Notes: a model not told the origin generated them from the letters alone. Positions 1 through 10,908 are shown, numbered from the stretch's first letter. The stretch is DNA of 64,000 nucleotides from Colwellia sp. MB3u-45 (GCF_014077005.1 NZ_JACGVC010000045.1:1-64000); one strand, 5' to 3'. Program-made: numbers and translations.

Positions 1-54
1 TAGCGCCGATGGTAGTGTGGGAGTTCCCATGTGAGAGTAGGACATTGCTAGGCT
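1..54 (+). rRNA. rrf: 5S ribosomal RNA, 3' end (partial)
   Basis: The first bases match the 3' part of gammaproteobacterial 5S rRNA, including the GCGCCGATGGTAGTGTGGG segment, the CCCATGTGAGAGTAGG segment and the closing GCTAGGC. The gene begins before the window, so only its 3' half is visible and the exact end is estimated. It indicates that an rRNA operon lies immediately to the left. Confidence 0.9.
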
Positions 55-66
55 TCTATTTAGAGA

Positions 67-96
67 AACCCGTAGCTGACGCTACGGGTTTTTTGC
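67..96 (+). terminator. Rho-independent terminator of the rRNA operon
   Basis: A perfect 10-bp stem, AACCCGTAGC with GCTACGGGTT, encloses a TGAC loop and is followed by a run of T. It starts about a dozen bases after the 5S rRNA end, where an rRNA operon terminator is expected. Confidence 0.92.
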
Positions 97-393
97 TTTC
101 TGGCATTTGATAAATAAAGCTTGAGTTAGCTTGATACAATATAAAAGGTTACAAAGCGTTAAGAAAACCCTCCAACCTCAGTCAATTGCTAGTTTTGAAT
201 AACTTATATCAAGATATTAATGCAGAATCACTTGATTATTTAACTACTAATTTTTATTATGTATCGTGATTATTTAAGCACTATTTTTCAATATAAAAAA
301 GTACATCAAAATAGTTTTATAGTCCATATACCCTATGTAAATGACGTTCTTCTACGTGAAACTTCCCAATGAAAGTATTATATTGTCAACTTT
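97..393. other. Intergenic region, no gene seen
   Basis: About 300 AT-rich bases lie between the 5S terminator and the FAD oxidoreductase gene. I see no convincing ORF, RNA or strong repeat. It should contain the promoter of the downstream gene, but no clear -35/-10 pair or Shine-Dalgarno sequence stands out. Confidence 0.5.
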
Positions 394-1896
394 ATGAATA
401 AAATCTTAACTCCTGAACAGCCATTTATAAACTCAAGTGTAAAAGTCGGTATTATTGGTGGCGGAGTGGCGGGATCAACTATTGCTTTACGTTTTGCTGA
501 ACTAGGCATTAACACTACGTTGATAGAAAAAGGCAAGAGTTTGGTGAATGGCCCTCCTTTTTGTCATTTGCATGCCGGTGGTAATTTATATCGAGAGATT
601 TCTGAACAACAATGTATAACACTGTTGGAGCAGTCAATAGACACGGTAAAAGTTTTTCCGCATAGTGTTAACTATCGCCCGACTATTATTGCCTTACCGA
701 AAACAGATCAAGGTGAGATTATTGATCTATTACCTCGCTTAAATAAACTGCGTGAACGTTACGCTGAACTCGTACAGCAAAATATTAGTAATAAAGTGCT
801 GGGTGATCCTGAGCAATATTTTCTGTTATTTGACCGCAATGCTTTAGAGAGCTTAGCGAAACGAGTTTTACCCACTCAGATTGAAGCCAATGAAGACTGG
901 TTGGTGGCTTTTGCTCAACAAGTGGATTTAGACAAATTAAAATTTCCCGTTCTGCTTGTGCAAGAATATGGTTGGTCTGCTTTTCGTATGGCTGCTATCG
1001 CCACACTCGCGATTGAAAAATTACCTTGTTGTCAGCTAAAACTTAATAGCCAAGTCGTCAATATTGAACACCAAGCTAGCGCAAAAAAGTGGCGTGTAAC
1101 TTATAAAAACTCTCAAGATAACAATCAACAACAGACTGATTTTGATTATGTTATTAACGCCTGTGGCTTTAAGAGTGGTGAGATTGATGACATGCTGCAC
1201 GCTAAGCGCGAACGTATGGTTGAATTTAAAGCTGCATATGTTGCTCATTGGGCGCAATGCCAGGGCTTGTGGCCAGAAGTGGTTTTTTATGGTGAACGTG
1301 GCACACCCAATGGCATGGCACAGCTAACGCCTTACCCAGATGGTTATTTTCAATTACATGGTATGACACAAGACATTACTTTATTTGACAAAGGGTTAGT
1401 GGCCAGCGCCGAGCAGAGTGCACAGCCTAGATTGTTATCGCGGTTTATTAAAAAAATCGAGCAACAATGGCCGGAAAAGTTAATAAAGGATAGAACAGTC
1501 GGTTCTATTGAATACCTTGCACAATACATAACTAGTTTTTCGCAAGCAAACGTTGCAGCTAAGCCTATGTTTGGTGCACAACAAATACCTGGCGATGATG
1601 CTACCTTACGTGCGGCAGACGTTTCTTTTTATGGTAAGCATTATGCTCGTACCGAAATAGTAAAAGCATCTTCTGCATTGACAGCCGCGGATGTTATTTT
1701 ACAAAATTTGCTTGATGTTGGTTTAGTTAGCTCAGCACAAGTGGGAGAGCATTTACATGACTATTATTTTCCTATCACTTTACAATGTTCAGAAGTAGAG
1801 GTGACTAATAAAGCGATTATGTTTGCTCGCCAACGGGATTATCCTGCAGCGTTAGCGAAAAATTTTATGTTAGCTAATTTTATGTTATCTGAGTAA
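394..1896 (+). CDS. FAD-dependent oxidoreductase of unknown substrate
   Basis: This 500-residue protein opens with a Rossmann dinucleotide-binding fold: VGIIGGGVAGSTIALRF at about residues 18-34, followed by an acidic strand end (TLIEK near 46), the classic FAD ADP-binding signature. A later DYVINACGFKSGEID segment (about 250-265) matches the second FAD contact typical of DAO/Mqo-like flavoproteins. There is no signal peptide or membrane segment, so it should be cytoplasmic or peripheral. The substrate cannot be deduced. Its last 12 bases overlap the end of the convergent gph gene. The start is the first ATG in frame, without a strong Shine-Dalgarno sequence. Confidence 0.8.
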   Translation: MNKILTPEQPFINSSVKVGIIGGGVAGSTIALRFAELGINTTLIEKGKSLVNGPPFCHLHAGGNLYREISEQQCITLLEQSIDTVKVFPHSVNYRPTIIALPKTDQGEIIDLLPRLNKLRERYAELVQQNISNKVLGDPEQYFLLFDRNALESLAKRVLPTQIEANEDWLVAFAQQVDLDKLKFPVLLVQEYGWSAFRMAAIATLAIEKLPCCQLKLNSQVVNIEHQASAKKWRVTYKNSQDNNQQQTDFDYVINACGFKSGEIDDMLHAKRERMVEFKAAYVAHWAQCQGLWPEVVFYGERGTPNGMAQLTPYPDGYFQLHGMTQDITLFDKGLVASAEQSAQPRLLSRFIKKIEQQWPEKLIKDRTVGSIEYLAQYITSFSQANVAAKPMFGAQQIPGDDATLRAADVSFYGKHYARTEIVKASSALTAADVILQNLLDVGLVSSAQVGEHLHDYYFPITLQCSEVEVTNKAIMFARQRDYPAALAKNFMLANFMLSE

Positions 1897-2574
1897 GTCT
1901 AACAACTCAGCGAAGTTATCTAGGCACCAGTCAGGTTGGTAGACTCTAATATCTTCACCATAGTTATATCCATAAGTTAAGCCAATGCTTTGTATGTTCG
2001 CCGCCTTTGCCGCCAAAATATCGTTTTTAGAGTCACCTATCATTAGACATTGCGCTGCTGAGACTTTTAATGTTTCACAAGCATGTAAAAGTGGTAAAGG
2101 ATGCGGTTTGCGTTCGACTAAACTGTCGCCACCCAGTTGTAACTCAAATAAACCTTCAAGTCCAAAACCTCTAACAATAGGTTCGATAAACTCTGTGGGT
2201 TTATTGGTGATAATCGCTAACCGATAGCCCTGATTCTTTAAGGCTAATAAGGTTTCTCTTACTCCCCTATATAACCTTGATTCAACGCATAAACACTGTC
2301 GGTAGTAATTTAAGAAAATCGCCAAAGCTTTGTTTACTTTTGCTTCACTTAAGCTGTTATTTACAGCTGTATTGTTGTTCAAAGAGTGATGTAAAGCACG
2401 TTCAACTAAGGTTTTTGCACCATTACCTACCCAACTACGGATAATTTCTTGGGGAAATGTCGTTAAGTTTAATGCTAGTAGCATTTTGTTTATCGCTGCA
2501 GCAAGATCGGGAGCACTATCAACTAAAGTGCCATCAAGATCGAATAACAGTACGGTTTTATTTTCTGGGTTCAT
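1885..2574 (-). CDS. gph: Phosphoglycolate phosphatase, HAD superfamily
   Basis: The 229-residue protein has the HAD motifs in order: FDLDGTLVDS near the N-terminus with both catalytic aspartates, the motif II threonine in IITNKPTEF, the conserved lysine region ERKPHP, and the motif III acidic pair in MIGDSKNDILAA. The helical cap between motifs I and II has the length seen in Gph/PGP enzymes, which hydrolyse 2-phosphoglycolate formed during repair of oxidised DNA ends. Length fits the family (E. coli Gph has 252 residues). It converges on the FAD oxidoreductase gene with a 12-bp 3' overlap. Another HAD phosphatase of the same subfamily remains possible. Confidence 0.85.
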   Translation of the reverse strand: MNPENKTVLLFDLDGTLVDSAPDLAAAINKMLLALNLTTFPQEIIRSWVGNGAKTLVERALHHSLNNNTAVNNSLSEAKVNKALAIFLNYYRQCLCVESRLYRGVRETLLALKNQGYRLAIITNKPTEFIEPIVRGFGLEGLFELQLGGDSLVERKPHPLPLLHACETLKVSAAQCLMIGDSKNDILAAKAANIQSIGLTYGYNYGEDIRVYQPDWCLDNFAELLDLLR

Positions 2575-2959
2575 CTGAATCTCTTCTGTAATAAAGTGAT
2601 TTATTGCGCTGATGTATCACTTTCTTTATAAAATGCATCAATTTATCAGTATGTTATCCGATTATTTTTGCGAGCTACTTCTGCTAATCTATTTGTTGTA
2701 TTGATTTACTTCTAACTTTAGCTCAGTCCTTAACTTTAATGAGTTAAGCCTAAAAGCTGAGGCACCTGAAACTGGAATTTCTCAATAACAAAAAACATTC
2801 TCGGCATACTTATTTTCTTCAATTATTGGCCACCTGTGCCCGTTAGAATTATCCAGATCTGCGTTGAACCCAAGCTACAATGAACACTTCTTCACGTAAA
2901 CTGAGCTTAACTATGGCTAATTAGGTAGTTAACTAACGCAATGGCTGCGAAGCTTTATG
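2575..2959. other. Intergenic region, no gene seen
   Basis: This 385-base gap lies between gph and the next leftward gene. I find no ORF with coding character, no RNA gene and no strong terminator. It presumably contains the gph promoter. Confidence 0.45.
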
Positions 2960-3337
2960 TTAACCAAATTCTAGGGTGTCGATTACCCGTCTCGCTTCCG
3001 CTATTGTGCAGTCGGTACGCTGCATGAGCTCAGAGACTGTTATCTCAGGTTTGTTTTGAGCAATAGTTAATAACATGTCAAAGCCTAAATTTTTACGCTG
3101 TTTGGATAGGTGTGTTGCTAGCCATTGCCAACTTGTTTCTTCACTTTGCTCTATCAGGCTAATGGTTTGTTCTAGTTGTTCAAAAGTTGCTTTTAACTGC
3201 CAGTTCCGTGAGCGACCTATGCGGCTAATTTCGCAGCCTTGCTCACGGATTAAGGCTTTAAGTGCGTAGGCCTTTAGCACCCGACGCAAAAAAGAGGGTA
3301 GAGTAATATAAGGGATATGATTTTTTGGCGTTTTCAT
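2960..3337 (-). CDS. Small protein of the 'ribosome recycling factor family' annotation group (not Frr)
   Basis: This 125-residue basic protein has the pattern I associate with a short Vibrio/Shewanella family named 'ribosome recycling factor family protein': an ITLPS start, an RIGRSRNWQL core near residue 45, and a C-terminal helical unit (ITVSELMQRTDCTIAEARRV) resembling a small winged helix. It lacks the length and sequence of true Frr (about 185 residues), so the family name should not be read as a demonstrated function. No membrane segment is present. It sits 56 bp downstream of the membrane-anchored protein gene on the same strand and may be cotranscribed. Confidence 0.55.
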   Translation of the reverse strand: MKTPKNHIPYITLPSFLRRVLKAYALKALIREQGCEISRIGRSRNWQLKATFEQLEQTISLIEQSEETSWQWLATHLSKQRKNLGFDMLLTIAQNKPEITVSELMQRTDCTIAEARRVIDTLEFG

Positions 3338-3393
3338 CAGAAGTTAGCCATAACAACTGGCATTGCTGACAGCTATTTGCCACAAATAAAAAA

Positions 3394-4158
3394 TTACCAC
3401 TTTTTCTTTGGTTGAAATAGTAAGTCTAAATCATCTTCTTCTGTTTTGGCTTTTTTAGCGGCATCTTTAGCATTTGTATTGTTCAACGAAGAAGTAATAT
3501 CTTCTAGCACGCTTTGTATTTCCTCACGCTTGCTAAGACAGTATTCAGTTTGAATAGGGCTTTCTGATATCGTTTGTAGGGCTTTTTCTAAATATTGTCT
3601 TGCCGATCCCAGCATTTCTTTTTGATAGGCTATTACACCGCGTTTTTGCAAGGTTTCTACGCCAATTTTAAGTTGCATAGCAGATAATTTATTATCTTCT
3701 TGAGCAAGGGTTTGTGCATCTAAATTACCTTTTGACTGTTCTGACTTTAATATCACTCGCAACTTTTTTATGCATTGCAAAGCAGCGACTAATTGTTGCT
3801 CATTGTCAGGCAAAATAAAAATTTGCTCACCGGCTTGATGGCTAGTGTTAGATTGGCTAGTATTGACACGCTCTTGCATTTCTCTTATGCGTTTAATTAA
3901 CGGCTTATCATCTGGTAATATTCTCGCCATAGATTTTGCTGCATTTAAACTGCGGTTATTAAGTATCAGAACTAAATGTGGATTATTTGGTAGGTTGGCA
4001 ATACTTAAAAGTAATTCTTCCGTTTCATCGATGATGGCTTTTTGTTTTGCTGCTTTAGTTCGCTTTTCACGTTGTACTTTTTCTTTGTGCTGTTGAATTG
4101 CACCCAGTACCACGACAATGATAATTAAAGCGATAATTAAAGCGAAGATAATGCCCAT
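3394..4158 (-). CDS. Membrane-anchored coiled-coil protein, function unknown
   Basis: The 254-residue product begins with one strongly hydrophobic helix (IIFALIIALIIIVVVLGAI, residues 3-21) followed by a basic stretch, so the bulk should face the cytoplasm. The rest is charged and helical, with probable coiled-coil or TPR-like content (AARQYLEKALQTI-type helices near 190-205) and a lysine-rich C-terminus ending KPKKKW. I do not recognise a named domain. The gene precedes the small 125-residue protein on the same strand and is divergent from cysB. Confidence 0.6.
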   Translation of the reverse strand: MGIIFALIIALIIIVVVLGAIQQHKEKVQREKRTKAAKQKAIIDETEELLLSIANLPNNPHLVLILNNRSLNAAKSMARILPDDKPLIKRIREMQERVNTSQSNTSHQAGEQIFILPDNEQQLVAALQCIKKLRVILKSEQSKGNLDAQTLAQEDNKLSAMQLKIGVETLQKRGVIAYQKEMLGSARQYLEKALQTISESPIQTEYCLSKREEIQSVLEDITSSLNNTNAKDAAKKAKTEEDDLDLLFQPKKKW

Positions 4159-4424
4159 GTTTAATTCTCTATTATGATAAATATAAATTACTAATACGCC
4201 AGTCTACAAAAATTGTTCGATGATGCAAAGGATAAAGCGGCTTCTTTTAAGTATTTGGCTACATTAGCTTGTTTGTGACATTTTATGTGCTCGATTCGAC
4301 TAACAGATTAGCGGTTTATTTTGTGAACAAATGGGTAATCAGTAAGTTATTTACACCTAATGTAAAAAATAATATGGAATAAATGTCTATTTAAGTATAT
4401 ATTTTTCGTCTAAGAAAACTCTGA

Positions 4425-5408
<984 letters not shown>

Positions 5409-5424
5409 ACGTAAAAGTAGCTAT

Positions 5425-5460
5425 AAAAAAACCGTATTATTTAATACGGTTTTTTTGTTT
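5425..5460. terminator. Bidirectional Rho-independent terminator between cysB and sdaA
   Basis: The stem ACCGTATTA paired with TAATACGGT is flanked by an A-run on the left and a T-run on the right. It can terminate cysB from the left and sdaA from the right, which suits the convergent arrangement. Confidence 0.9.
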
Positions 5461-5491
5461 TTAAGAGCTGATTTTTACATGAAAGTGAATA

Positions 5492-6868
5492 CTAACACTC
5501 GGTAATATTAACCGCTAAGCCACCACGTGAGGTTTCTTTATATTTGGTTTTCATATCATTACCTGTATCCCACATGGTTTTGATCACTTTATCCAATGAT
5601 ACCTTTTGCTTACCTGTACCTCTAAGTGCCAAACGAGAAGCGTTGATTGCTTTTACTGAACCCATGGCATTACGTTCGATACAAGGAACCTGTACTAGGC
5701 CTCCTACGGGGTCACAAGTTAATCCTAAGTTATGTTCCATGCCTATTTCCGCGGCATTTTCTACTTGCTCTGGGGTTCCACCCATAATTTCTGTTAATGC
5801 ACCGGCTGCCATTGAACATGCAACGCCTACTTCTGCTTGGCATCCGCCTTCTGCGCCAGAAATAGTAGCATTGGTTTTATATAAAATACCGATGGCTGCT
5901 GCGGTTAATAAATAACGAATACAGTCTTGGTCATCTACGGGTTTAATAAATTTATCATAATAGGATAATACCGCAGGAAGTATTCCTGCCGCGCCATTGG
6001 TTGGCGCGGTTACCACACGACTGCCGGCTGCATTTTCTTCATTTACCGCTAAGGCAAATAAATTAACCCAATCCATGGCTGACAGTGGGTCGGCATTTTT
6101 TTCAACGCATAGTGCTCTGTGTAAAGCGGGCGCTCTGCGAGTGACTTTTAAACCGCCAGGCAATATACCTTCGGTGACTATGCCACGTGCAATACTTGCT
6201 TTCATGGCATCCCATATTTCTATTAGACCCGAGCGAATACTTGCTTCATCTTGCAAACACTTCTCGTTATCCATCATGATGGTACTAATACTTAAGCCTT
6301 TTTCGTTGGCTATTTCTAACAGCTTATCAGCACTAGAAAAGCGGTGAGGGCGATCAATATTGGCATGAGTTGATAAGGCTTTGTCTTTTTCTTTTTCAAA
6401 GTCGCAATCTTTAACAATGAACCCGCCACCAATGGAGTAATAGGTTTCTTCGAAGATGACAAGATCACCACTATAAGCAAAAAATGTCATGGCGTTAGCA
6501 TGTGCGGGCAGGGATTTTCTGCGATGGTAGATAATGGCATTGGCTTTAGGGAAAGCGACAAAATGCTGCATATTCAGGTTTATTTTTTCGCTCGCTACCA
6601 CCTCAGCTAAAATAGATTCTATAGAATCAACTGGAATGGTTTCAGGGCTTTGCCCCGTTAACCCCAGAATAACGGCTTTACCGGTACCATGACCAATACC
6701 TGTTTGACCTAATGAGCCAAACAGTTCACATTTCACGCGATCTGTCTTAATTAATTTATTATCTGCTATAAGATTTTGAACAAACAATTTTGCTGCTTTC
6801 ATTGGGCCAACGGTATGAGAACTGGATGGGCCAATTCCGATTGAAAACATATCAAATACACTAATCAT
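5492..6868 (-). CDS. sdaA: L-serine ammonia-lyase, iron-sulfur type
   Basis: The 458-residue protein converts L-serine to pyruvate and ammonia using a [4Fe-4S] cluster. It starts with the typical MISVFDMFSIGIGPSSSHTVG and carries the SSSHT motif. The cysteines expected for the cluster occur in GGCQAEVGVACS, LTCDPVGG and VPCIERNA. Both the N-terminal beta domain and the C-terminal alpha domain are present in one chain, as in E. coli SdaA (454 residues). It is the last gene of a leftward run pabB, nudL, sdaA, although the 186-bp gap to nudL leaves room for its own promoter. I cannot separate SdaA from its paralogue SdaB by sequence alone. Confidence 0.92.
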   Translation of the reverse strand: MISVFDMFSIGIGPSSSHTVGPMKAAKLFVQNLIADNKLIKTDRVKCELFGSLGQTGIGHGTGKAVILGLTGQSPETIPVDSIESILAEVVASEKINLNMQHFVAFPKANAIIYHRRKSLPAHANAMTFFAYSGDLVIFEETYYSIGGGFIVKDCDFEKEKDKALSTHANIDRPHRFSSADKLLEIANEKGLSISTIMMDNEKCLQDEASIRSGLIEIWDAMKASIARGIVTEGILPGGLKVTRRAPALHRALCVEKNADPLSAMDWVNLFALAVNEENAAGSRVVTAPTNGAAGILPAVLSYYDKFIKPVDDQDCIRYLLTAAAIGILYKTNATISGAEGGCQAEVGVACSMAAGALTEIMGGTPEQVENAAEIGMEHNLGLTCDPVGGLVQVPCIERNAMGSVKAINASRLALRGTGKQKVSLDKVIKTMWDTGNDMKTKYKETSRGGLAVNITEC

Positions 6869-7054
6869 AAGAAAACCTGAATATATACTGTTATAAGTGG
6901 GTGGAATTAAAATTTTGTTCGGTTATTGTAGCTGAAAGCTTTCAACATGCAAAACAAAAATTCGGTTCAATGGGTATAACTATAGCTAATATTTTTTATC
7001 GGTTGGCTCAAGCGTGATATTCATTAATTGACTGTTCATTTAATGCGTATCACG

Positions 7055-7633
7055 CTAGTTTCTTTGGTTTAATAAAATACTCAAGTCATGCAACATAGCG
7101 GCGGTTGCTCCCCAAATATTGTAGTTTTGATAAGGCATATAGTGCACATTGTGTTGCTTGCCATCATGATAAACGGGTACTTGAATATGATGTTGTCGTT
7201 GCAAAAAGTGTGATAAAGGCACATGAAACACTTCTGAAACTTCATTTAGGTCAATTTGATAGCTGCTGTTATTTGAAATAAGGGCGACAATCGGCGTTAC
7301 TTCATAACCTGATATAGTTTGGTAAGGTTTAAGTTGCCCAAGTACCTCTATGCAGCTAGCGTGTAGGCCTATTTCTTCTTGTGTTTCACGCAGTGCTGTT
7401 GCGATCATATCATCATCATAGCGCTCGACTTTCCCACCTGGAAAACTGATTTGTCCTGGGTGATGGGTAAGATGACTGGCACGTTTGGTCAATACCACTT
7501 CAAGCTGGCCTTGATGATTGACAATGGGGATCAACACCGCGGCACTTTTAAGCTTATGTTGGTAGCGAAATTTATGTGCTGAAGCGGGTAATGCTTGCAT
7601 TTGAAAGCGCTGTATAAATTCTTCTCTAGTCAT
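7055..7633 (-). CDS. nudL: Nudix hydrolase, CoA pyrophosphatase type (NudL)
   Basis: The protein carries the Nudix box with FPGGKVE and ALRETQEEIGL, and just upstream the LTKRASHLTHHPGQISFPGG signature characteristic of the CoA pyrophosphatase (YeaB/NudL) branch. These enzymes split CoA and derivatives into phosphopantetheine and 3',5'-ADP. From the ATG at 7633 it is 192 residues, the family's usual length. This start has an AAGG Shine-Dalgarno sequence five bases upstream; a GTG two codons earlier overlaps that sequence and is unlikely. It lies 88 bp after pabB, the same arrangement as in other gammaproteobacteria, suggesting cotranscription. Confidence 0.88.
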   Translation of the reverse strand: MTREEFIQRFQMQALPASAHKFRYQHKLKSAAVLIPIVNHQGQLEVVLTKRASHLTHHPGQISFPGGKVERYDDDMIATALRETQEEIGLHASCIEVLGQLKPYQTISGYEVTPIVALISNNSSYQIDLNEVSEVFHVPLSHFLQRQHHIQVPVYHDGKQHNVHYMPYQNYNIWGATAAMLHDLSILLNQRN

Positions 7634-7721
7634 ACACACCTTAACGCTACTCTAAAAGTGCCAAGTTCTCCGGGGCTACTTGGCGTTCGGGGGGGCTTTA
7701 TCTTTGATACTCGACCTTAGA

Positions 7722-9161
7722 TTATGCCGAGTTTAGTTGGCTTAATACCGGCAAAATTTTACGCACTTTATCGTAAGTTTCTTGATACTCGCTGTCAACA
7801 TTTGAATCGGCGACTAAGCCACCGCCAGCCCAACAATGTATTTGCTGATTGTGACAAACTAAAGTGCGAATGGTGATGCTAGTATCCATATTACCGCAAG
7901 CTGACAAATATCCAATAGAGCCGCAATAAATACTACGTTGGTGAGGCTCTAATTCTTCTATGATATCCATGGCTCTTATTTTTGGTGCACCGGTAATAGA
8001 ACCGCCAGGAAACGCTGCACGTAATAAATCGCTGCCATCATACTGTGGGTCTATCTTCCCTTCAACCGTGCTTACTAAGTGATGCACGGCTGGAAAGCTT
8101 TCAATGGCAAAAAGTGCTGGCACGGTTACTGTACCGGGTAGACAAACACGACTAATATCATTACGTAACAGATCAACTATCATCAGGTTTTCTGCTTTAT
8201 CTTTACTGGCTTGCTGCAGTTCAATGGCGTTAGCGTGATCTTGGGCTGCATCATCGCTGCGTGGGCGGGTACCTTTAATCGGCTTACTTTGTACTTTATT
8301 ATCGACCAGTTGTAAAAATCGCTCGGGTGAAATACTTAAAACAGCACTCTCCTCAAAACGTAAAAAAGCTGAAAAAGGAGCTATATTTGCTTGTCTCAAG
8401 GCACAATACGCTTGATATTCACTACCGGCATACTGGGCGGTAAAACGCTGGGCTAGATTGATTTGATAACAATCGCCAGACAGTAGGTAGTCATGCACTT
8501 GCTTAAATTTATCGTGATATTGTTCAGGCGCCATATTTGATTGCCACGGCGTAATTAACTTGAAATTATTTTCTGGCACTTTTAGCTGAACTACTTGTTC
8601 AGCAGCTTGCGCTTTATTTTGCAACAGGGCGCGGTTAAAAAAAGCAATGAAATCTGCTCTTTGTTCATCAATACATAACAACCAAAATTGTTGTAATTTT
8701 CGATCATAGATTACCGCATGTTGGTAAATACCAATGGCCATTTCAGGTATATCAATATCTTTACTGTTTTGCTGTTTTATGGCCTCAAAACGTTTACCTA
8801 AATCGTAGGCGAAATAGCCGACTGCACCGCCTTTAAAAGGCAAGTCGTGTTCAGTAATCTCGAGATGACTAAAGATCGCCTTTTGTTCACGTTTTAACAA
8901 CAATAATGGGTCGTCATGACTGTGATACTCACTGTTGTCGAGTTTATGATTAATGCGAGTCACATTACCGACAGTGGTTAGTGTGGTATGAGGTTGCCAA
9001 ACCATAATGTCATAGCGGCTATCAACATGGCTACTTTCACAGGAGTCTAGCCACATTGCCCAAGGTTGCTCAGCAAGTGTGGCAAAAAGTGACTGACTAT
9101 CGAAGCTTAGATCAAGCTGCAGTAATTTAGCGGATAGCTGCGTTGGGGAATTAGTCGGCAA
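7722..9161 (-). CDS. pabB: Aminodeoxychorismate synthase component I
   Basis: This 479-residue chorismate-binding enzyme carries the PIKGTRPR motif whose lysine marks PabB rather than anthranilate or isochorismate synthase. Other family blocks seen are DLLRNDISRVC, FPGGSITGAPK and YCGSIGYLS. With PabA it makes 4-amino-4-deoxychorismate for folate synthesis. The N-terminal part matches the PabB fold that binds a structural tryptophan in E. coli. The start is a TTG; a weak GTGAGA Shine-Dalgarno precedes it, and no later ATG would preserve the N-terminal domain. It heads the pabB-nudL pair. Confidence 0.92.
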   Translation of the reverse strand: MPTNSPTQLSAKLLQLDLSFDSQSLFATLAEQPWAMWLDSCESSHVDSRYDIMVWQPHTTLTTVGNVTRINHKLDNSEYHSHDDPLLLLKREQKAIFSHLEITEHDLPFKGGAVGYFAYDLGKRFEAIKQQNSKDIDIPEMAIGIYQHAVIYDRKLQQFWLLCIDEQRADFIAFFNRALLQNKAQAAEQVVQLKVPENNFKLITPWQSNMAPEQYHDKFKQVHDYLLSGDCYQINLAQRFTAQYAGSEYQAYCALRQANIAPFSAFLRFEESAVLSISPERFLQLVDNKVQSKPIKGTRPRSDDAAQDHANAIELQQASKDKAENLMIVDLLRNDISRVCLPGTVTVPALFAIESFPAVHHLVSTVEGKIDPQYDGSDLLRAAFPGGSITGAPKIRAMDIIEELEPHQRSIYCGSIGYLSACGNMDTSITIRTLVCHNQQIHCWAGGGLVADSNVDSEYQETYDKVRKILPVLSQLNSA

Positions 9162-9365
9162 AATATTCTCACAGGTTTTATGTTAAGTCATTATATTCAA
9201 ACTACCTTGAGTTATTCAATGCTGCAGTTCGAAGTGGGGTTGCTATATTTGATCGTTATTATTAGACCATTTGATACTAGTAGGTCTTTAACAAGCAAGG
9301 TATGATATCGGCAAATTTATAACTTTCAACTCTTCTCTCGCCCAATTAATAAAAAAGAGACCGTT

Positions 9366-10892
9366 ATGGCCATTATTAAACAAAAAGATTTAATCGAAAG
9401 TGTTGCAGACGCGCTGCAATATATTTCTTACTACCATCCGCTAGATTTTATTCAAGCACTTGAAAAGGCTTACCACAAAGAAGAAAGCCAGGCAGCTAAA
9501 GATGCCATTGCGCAAATTTTAATTAACTCGCGTATGTCGGCTCATGGCAAGCGACCTATTTGTCAAGATACCGGTATTGTTACCTGTTTCGTCAAAGTGG
9601 GTATGGCTGTGCAGTGGGATAACACGGATATGACAGTGCAGCAAATGGTCGATGAAGGCACGCGTCGTGCTTATCTTAATCCTGATAACCCATTACGTGC
9701 ATCTATTGTTTCTGACCCTGCAGGTAAGCGCATCAACACGAAAGATAATACGCCAGCGGTTGTGCACATTGAGATGGTGCCAGGTGATCAAATAGACGTG
9801 ATGATCGCGGCCAAAGGCGGCGGCAGTGAAAACAAATCTAAAATGGCGATGTTAAACCCAAGTGATTCTATTGCCGACTGGGTTGTTAAAACGTTACCCA
9901 CTATGGGCGCTGGTTGGTGTCCGCCCGGCATGCTGGGCATAGGTATTGGTGGAACAGCTGAAAAAGCCGGTGTATTAGCTAAAGAAAGCTTAATGGAACC
10001 CGTCAATATTCAAGACCTTATCGACCGTGGTCCAGAAAATGCCGAAGAAGAATTACGTTTAGAAATTTACGATAGGGTAAATAAACTCGGTATTGGCGCT
10101 CAAGGCTTGGGTGGCTTAACAACGGTTGTTGATATCAAAATCATGTCAGTGCCGACTCATGCGGCGTCAAAACCCGTAGTGATGATCCCAAATTGTGCGG
10201 CAACTCGTCATGTACACTTTCATCTTGACGGCTCCGGTCCTGCCGACTTAACGCCACCTAAATTAGAAGATTGGCCAGAAATCACCTGGGAAGTGGGTGA
10301 AAATGTTCGTCGCGTTAACGTTGATGAGTTATCAAAAACTGATATTAGTAGCTGGAAAACTGGCGAAACCGTTTTACTTAGCGGCACCATTTTAACCGGT
10401 CGTGACGCAGCGCATAAACGCATTCAAGAAATGTTAGCTGCTGGAGAGAAACTGCCGGTTGACTTTACGGATAAATTTATTTATTACGTGGGGCCTGTTG
10501 ATGCGATAGGCGATGAAGCCGTAGGCCCAGCAGGACCAACAACAGCAACCCGTATGGATAAGTTTACTGAAATGATGCTTGCAGAAACGGGTTTGCTCGG
10601 CACTATCGGTAAAGCCGAACGTGGCCCTGAAACCGTTCAGTCGATTAAAAACCATAAGTCGGTCTATTTAATGGCGGTGGGTGGCGCAGCCTATTTAGTT
10701 TCTAAAGCTATTAAGAAAGCAAAAGTAGTGGCTTTTGAAGATATGGGTATGGAAGCTATTTACGAATTTGTGGTTGAAGATATGCCAGTCACTGTCGCTG
10801 TTGATAGTTTAGGTGAATCAGTTCATGTCACTGGGCCAGCAATTTGGCAAGTAAAGATTGAAGAGCTAGACAGAAAATCAAAAGAAAAATAA
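9366..10892 (+). CDS. fumA: Fumarate hydratase class I
   Basis: This 508-residue protein is the iron-sulfur, homodimeric type of fumarase, with the alpha and beta regions in one chain. Cysteine-containing blocks expected to bind the [4Fe-4S] cluster are RPICQDTGIVTCF, WCPPGMLGIGIGGT and IPNCAATRHVHF. The C-terminal swivelling domain includes LLSGTILTGRDAAHKR. It interconverts fumarate and malate in the citric acid cycle. It is a little shorter than E. coli FumA (548 residues), as in many marine Alteromonadales. It is a single-gene unit ending in a good terminator and divergent from pabB. Confidence 0.93.
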   Translation: MAIIKQKDLIESVADALQYISYYHPLDFIQALEKAYHKEESQAAKDAIAQILINSRMSAHGKRPICQDTGIVTCFVKVGMAVQWDNTDMTVQQMVDEGTRRAYLNPDNPLRASIVSDPAGKRINTKDNTPAVVHIEMVPGDQIDVMIAAKGGGSENKSKMAMLNPSDSIADWVVKTLPTMGAGWCPPGMLGIGIGGTAEKAGVLAKESLMEPVNIQDLIDRGPENAEEELRLEIYDRVNKLGIGAQGLGGLTTVVDIKIMSVPTHAASKPVVMIPNCAATRHVHFHLDGSGPADLTPPKLEDWPEITWEVGENVRRVNVDELSKTDISSWKTGETVLLSGTILTGRDAAHKRIQEMLAAGEKLPVDFTDKFIYYVGPVDAIGDEAVGPAGPTTATRMDKFTEMMLAETGLLGTIGKAERGPETVQSIKNHKSVYLMAVGGAAYLVSKAIKKAKVVAFEDMGMEAIYEFVVEDMPVTVAVDSLGESVHVTGPAIWQVKIEELDRKSKEK

Positions 10893-10908
10893 CCCGTTAG
10901 ATTAGTCT

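Noticed and set aside
2960-3337. Calling this gene frr (ribosome recycling factor)
   Set aside because: The protein is 125 residues and lacks the sequence of true Frr; only a family annotation name links it to ribosome recycling.
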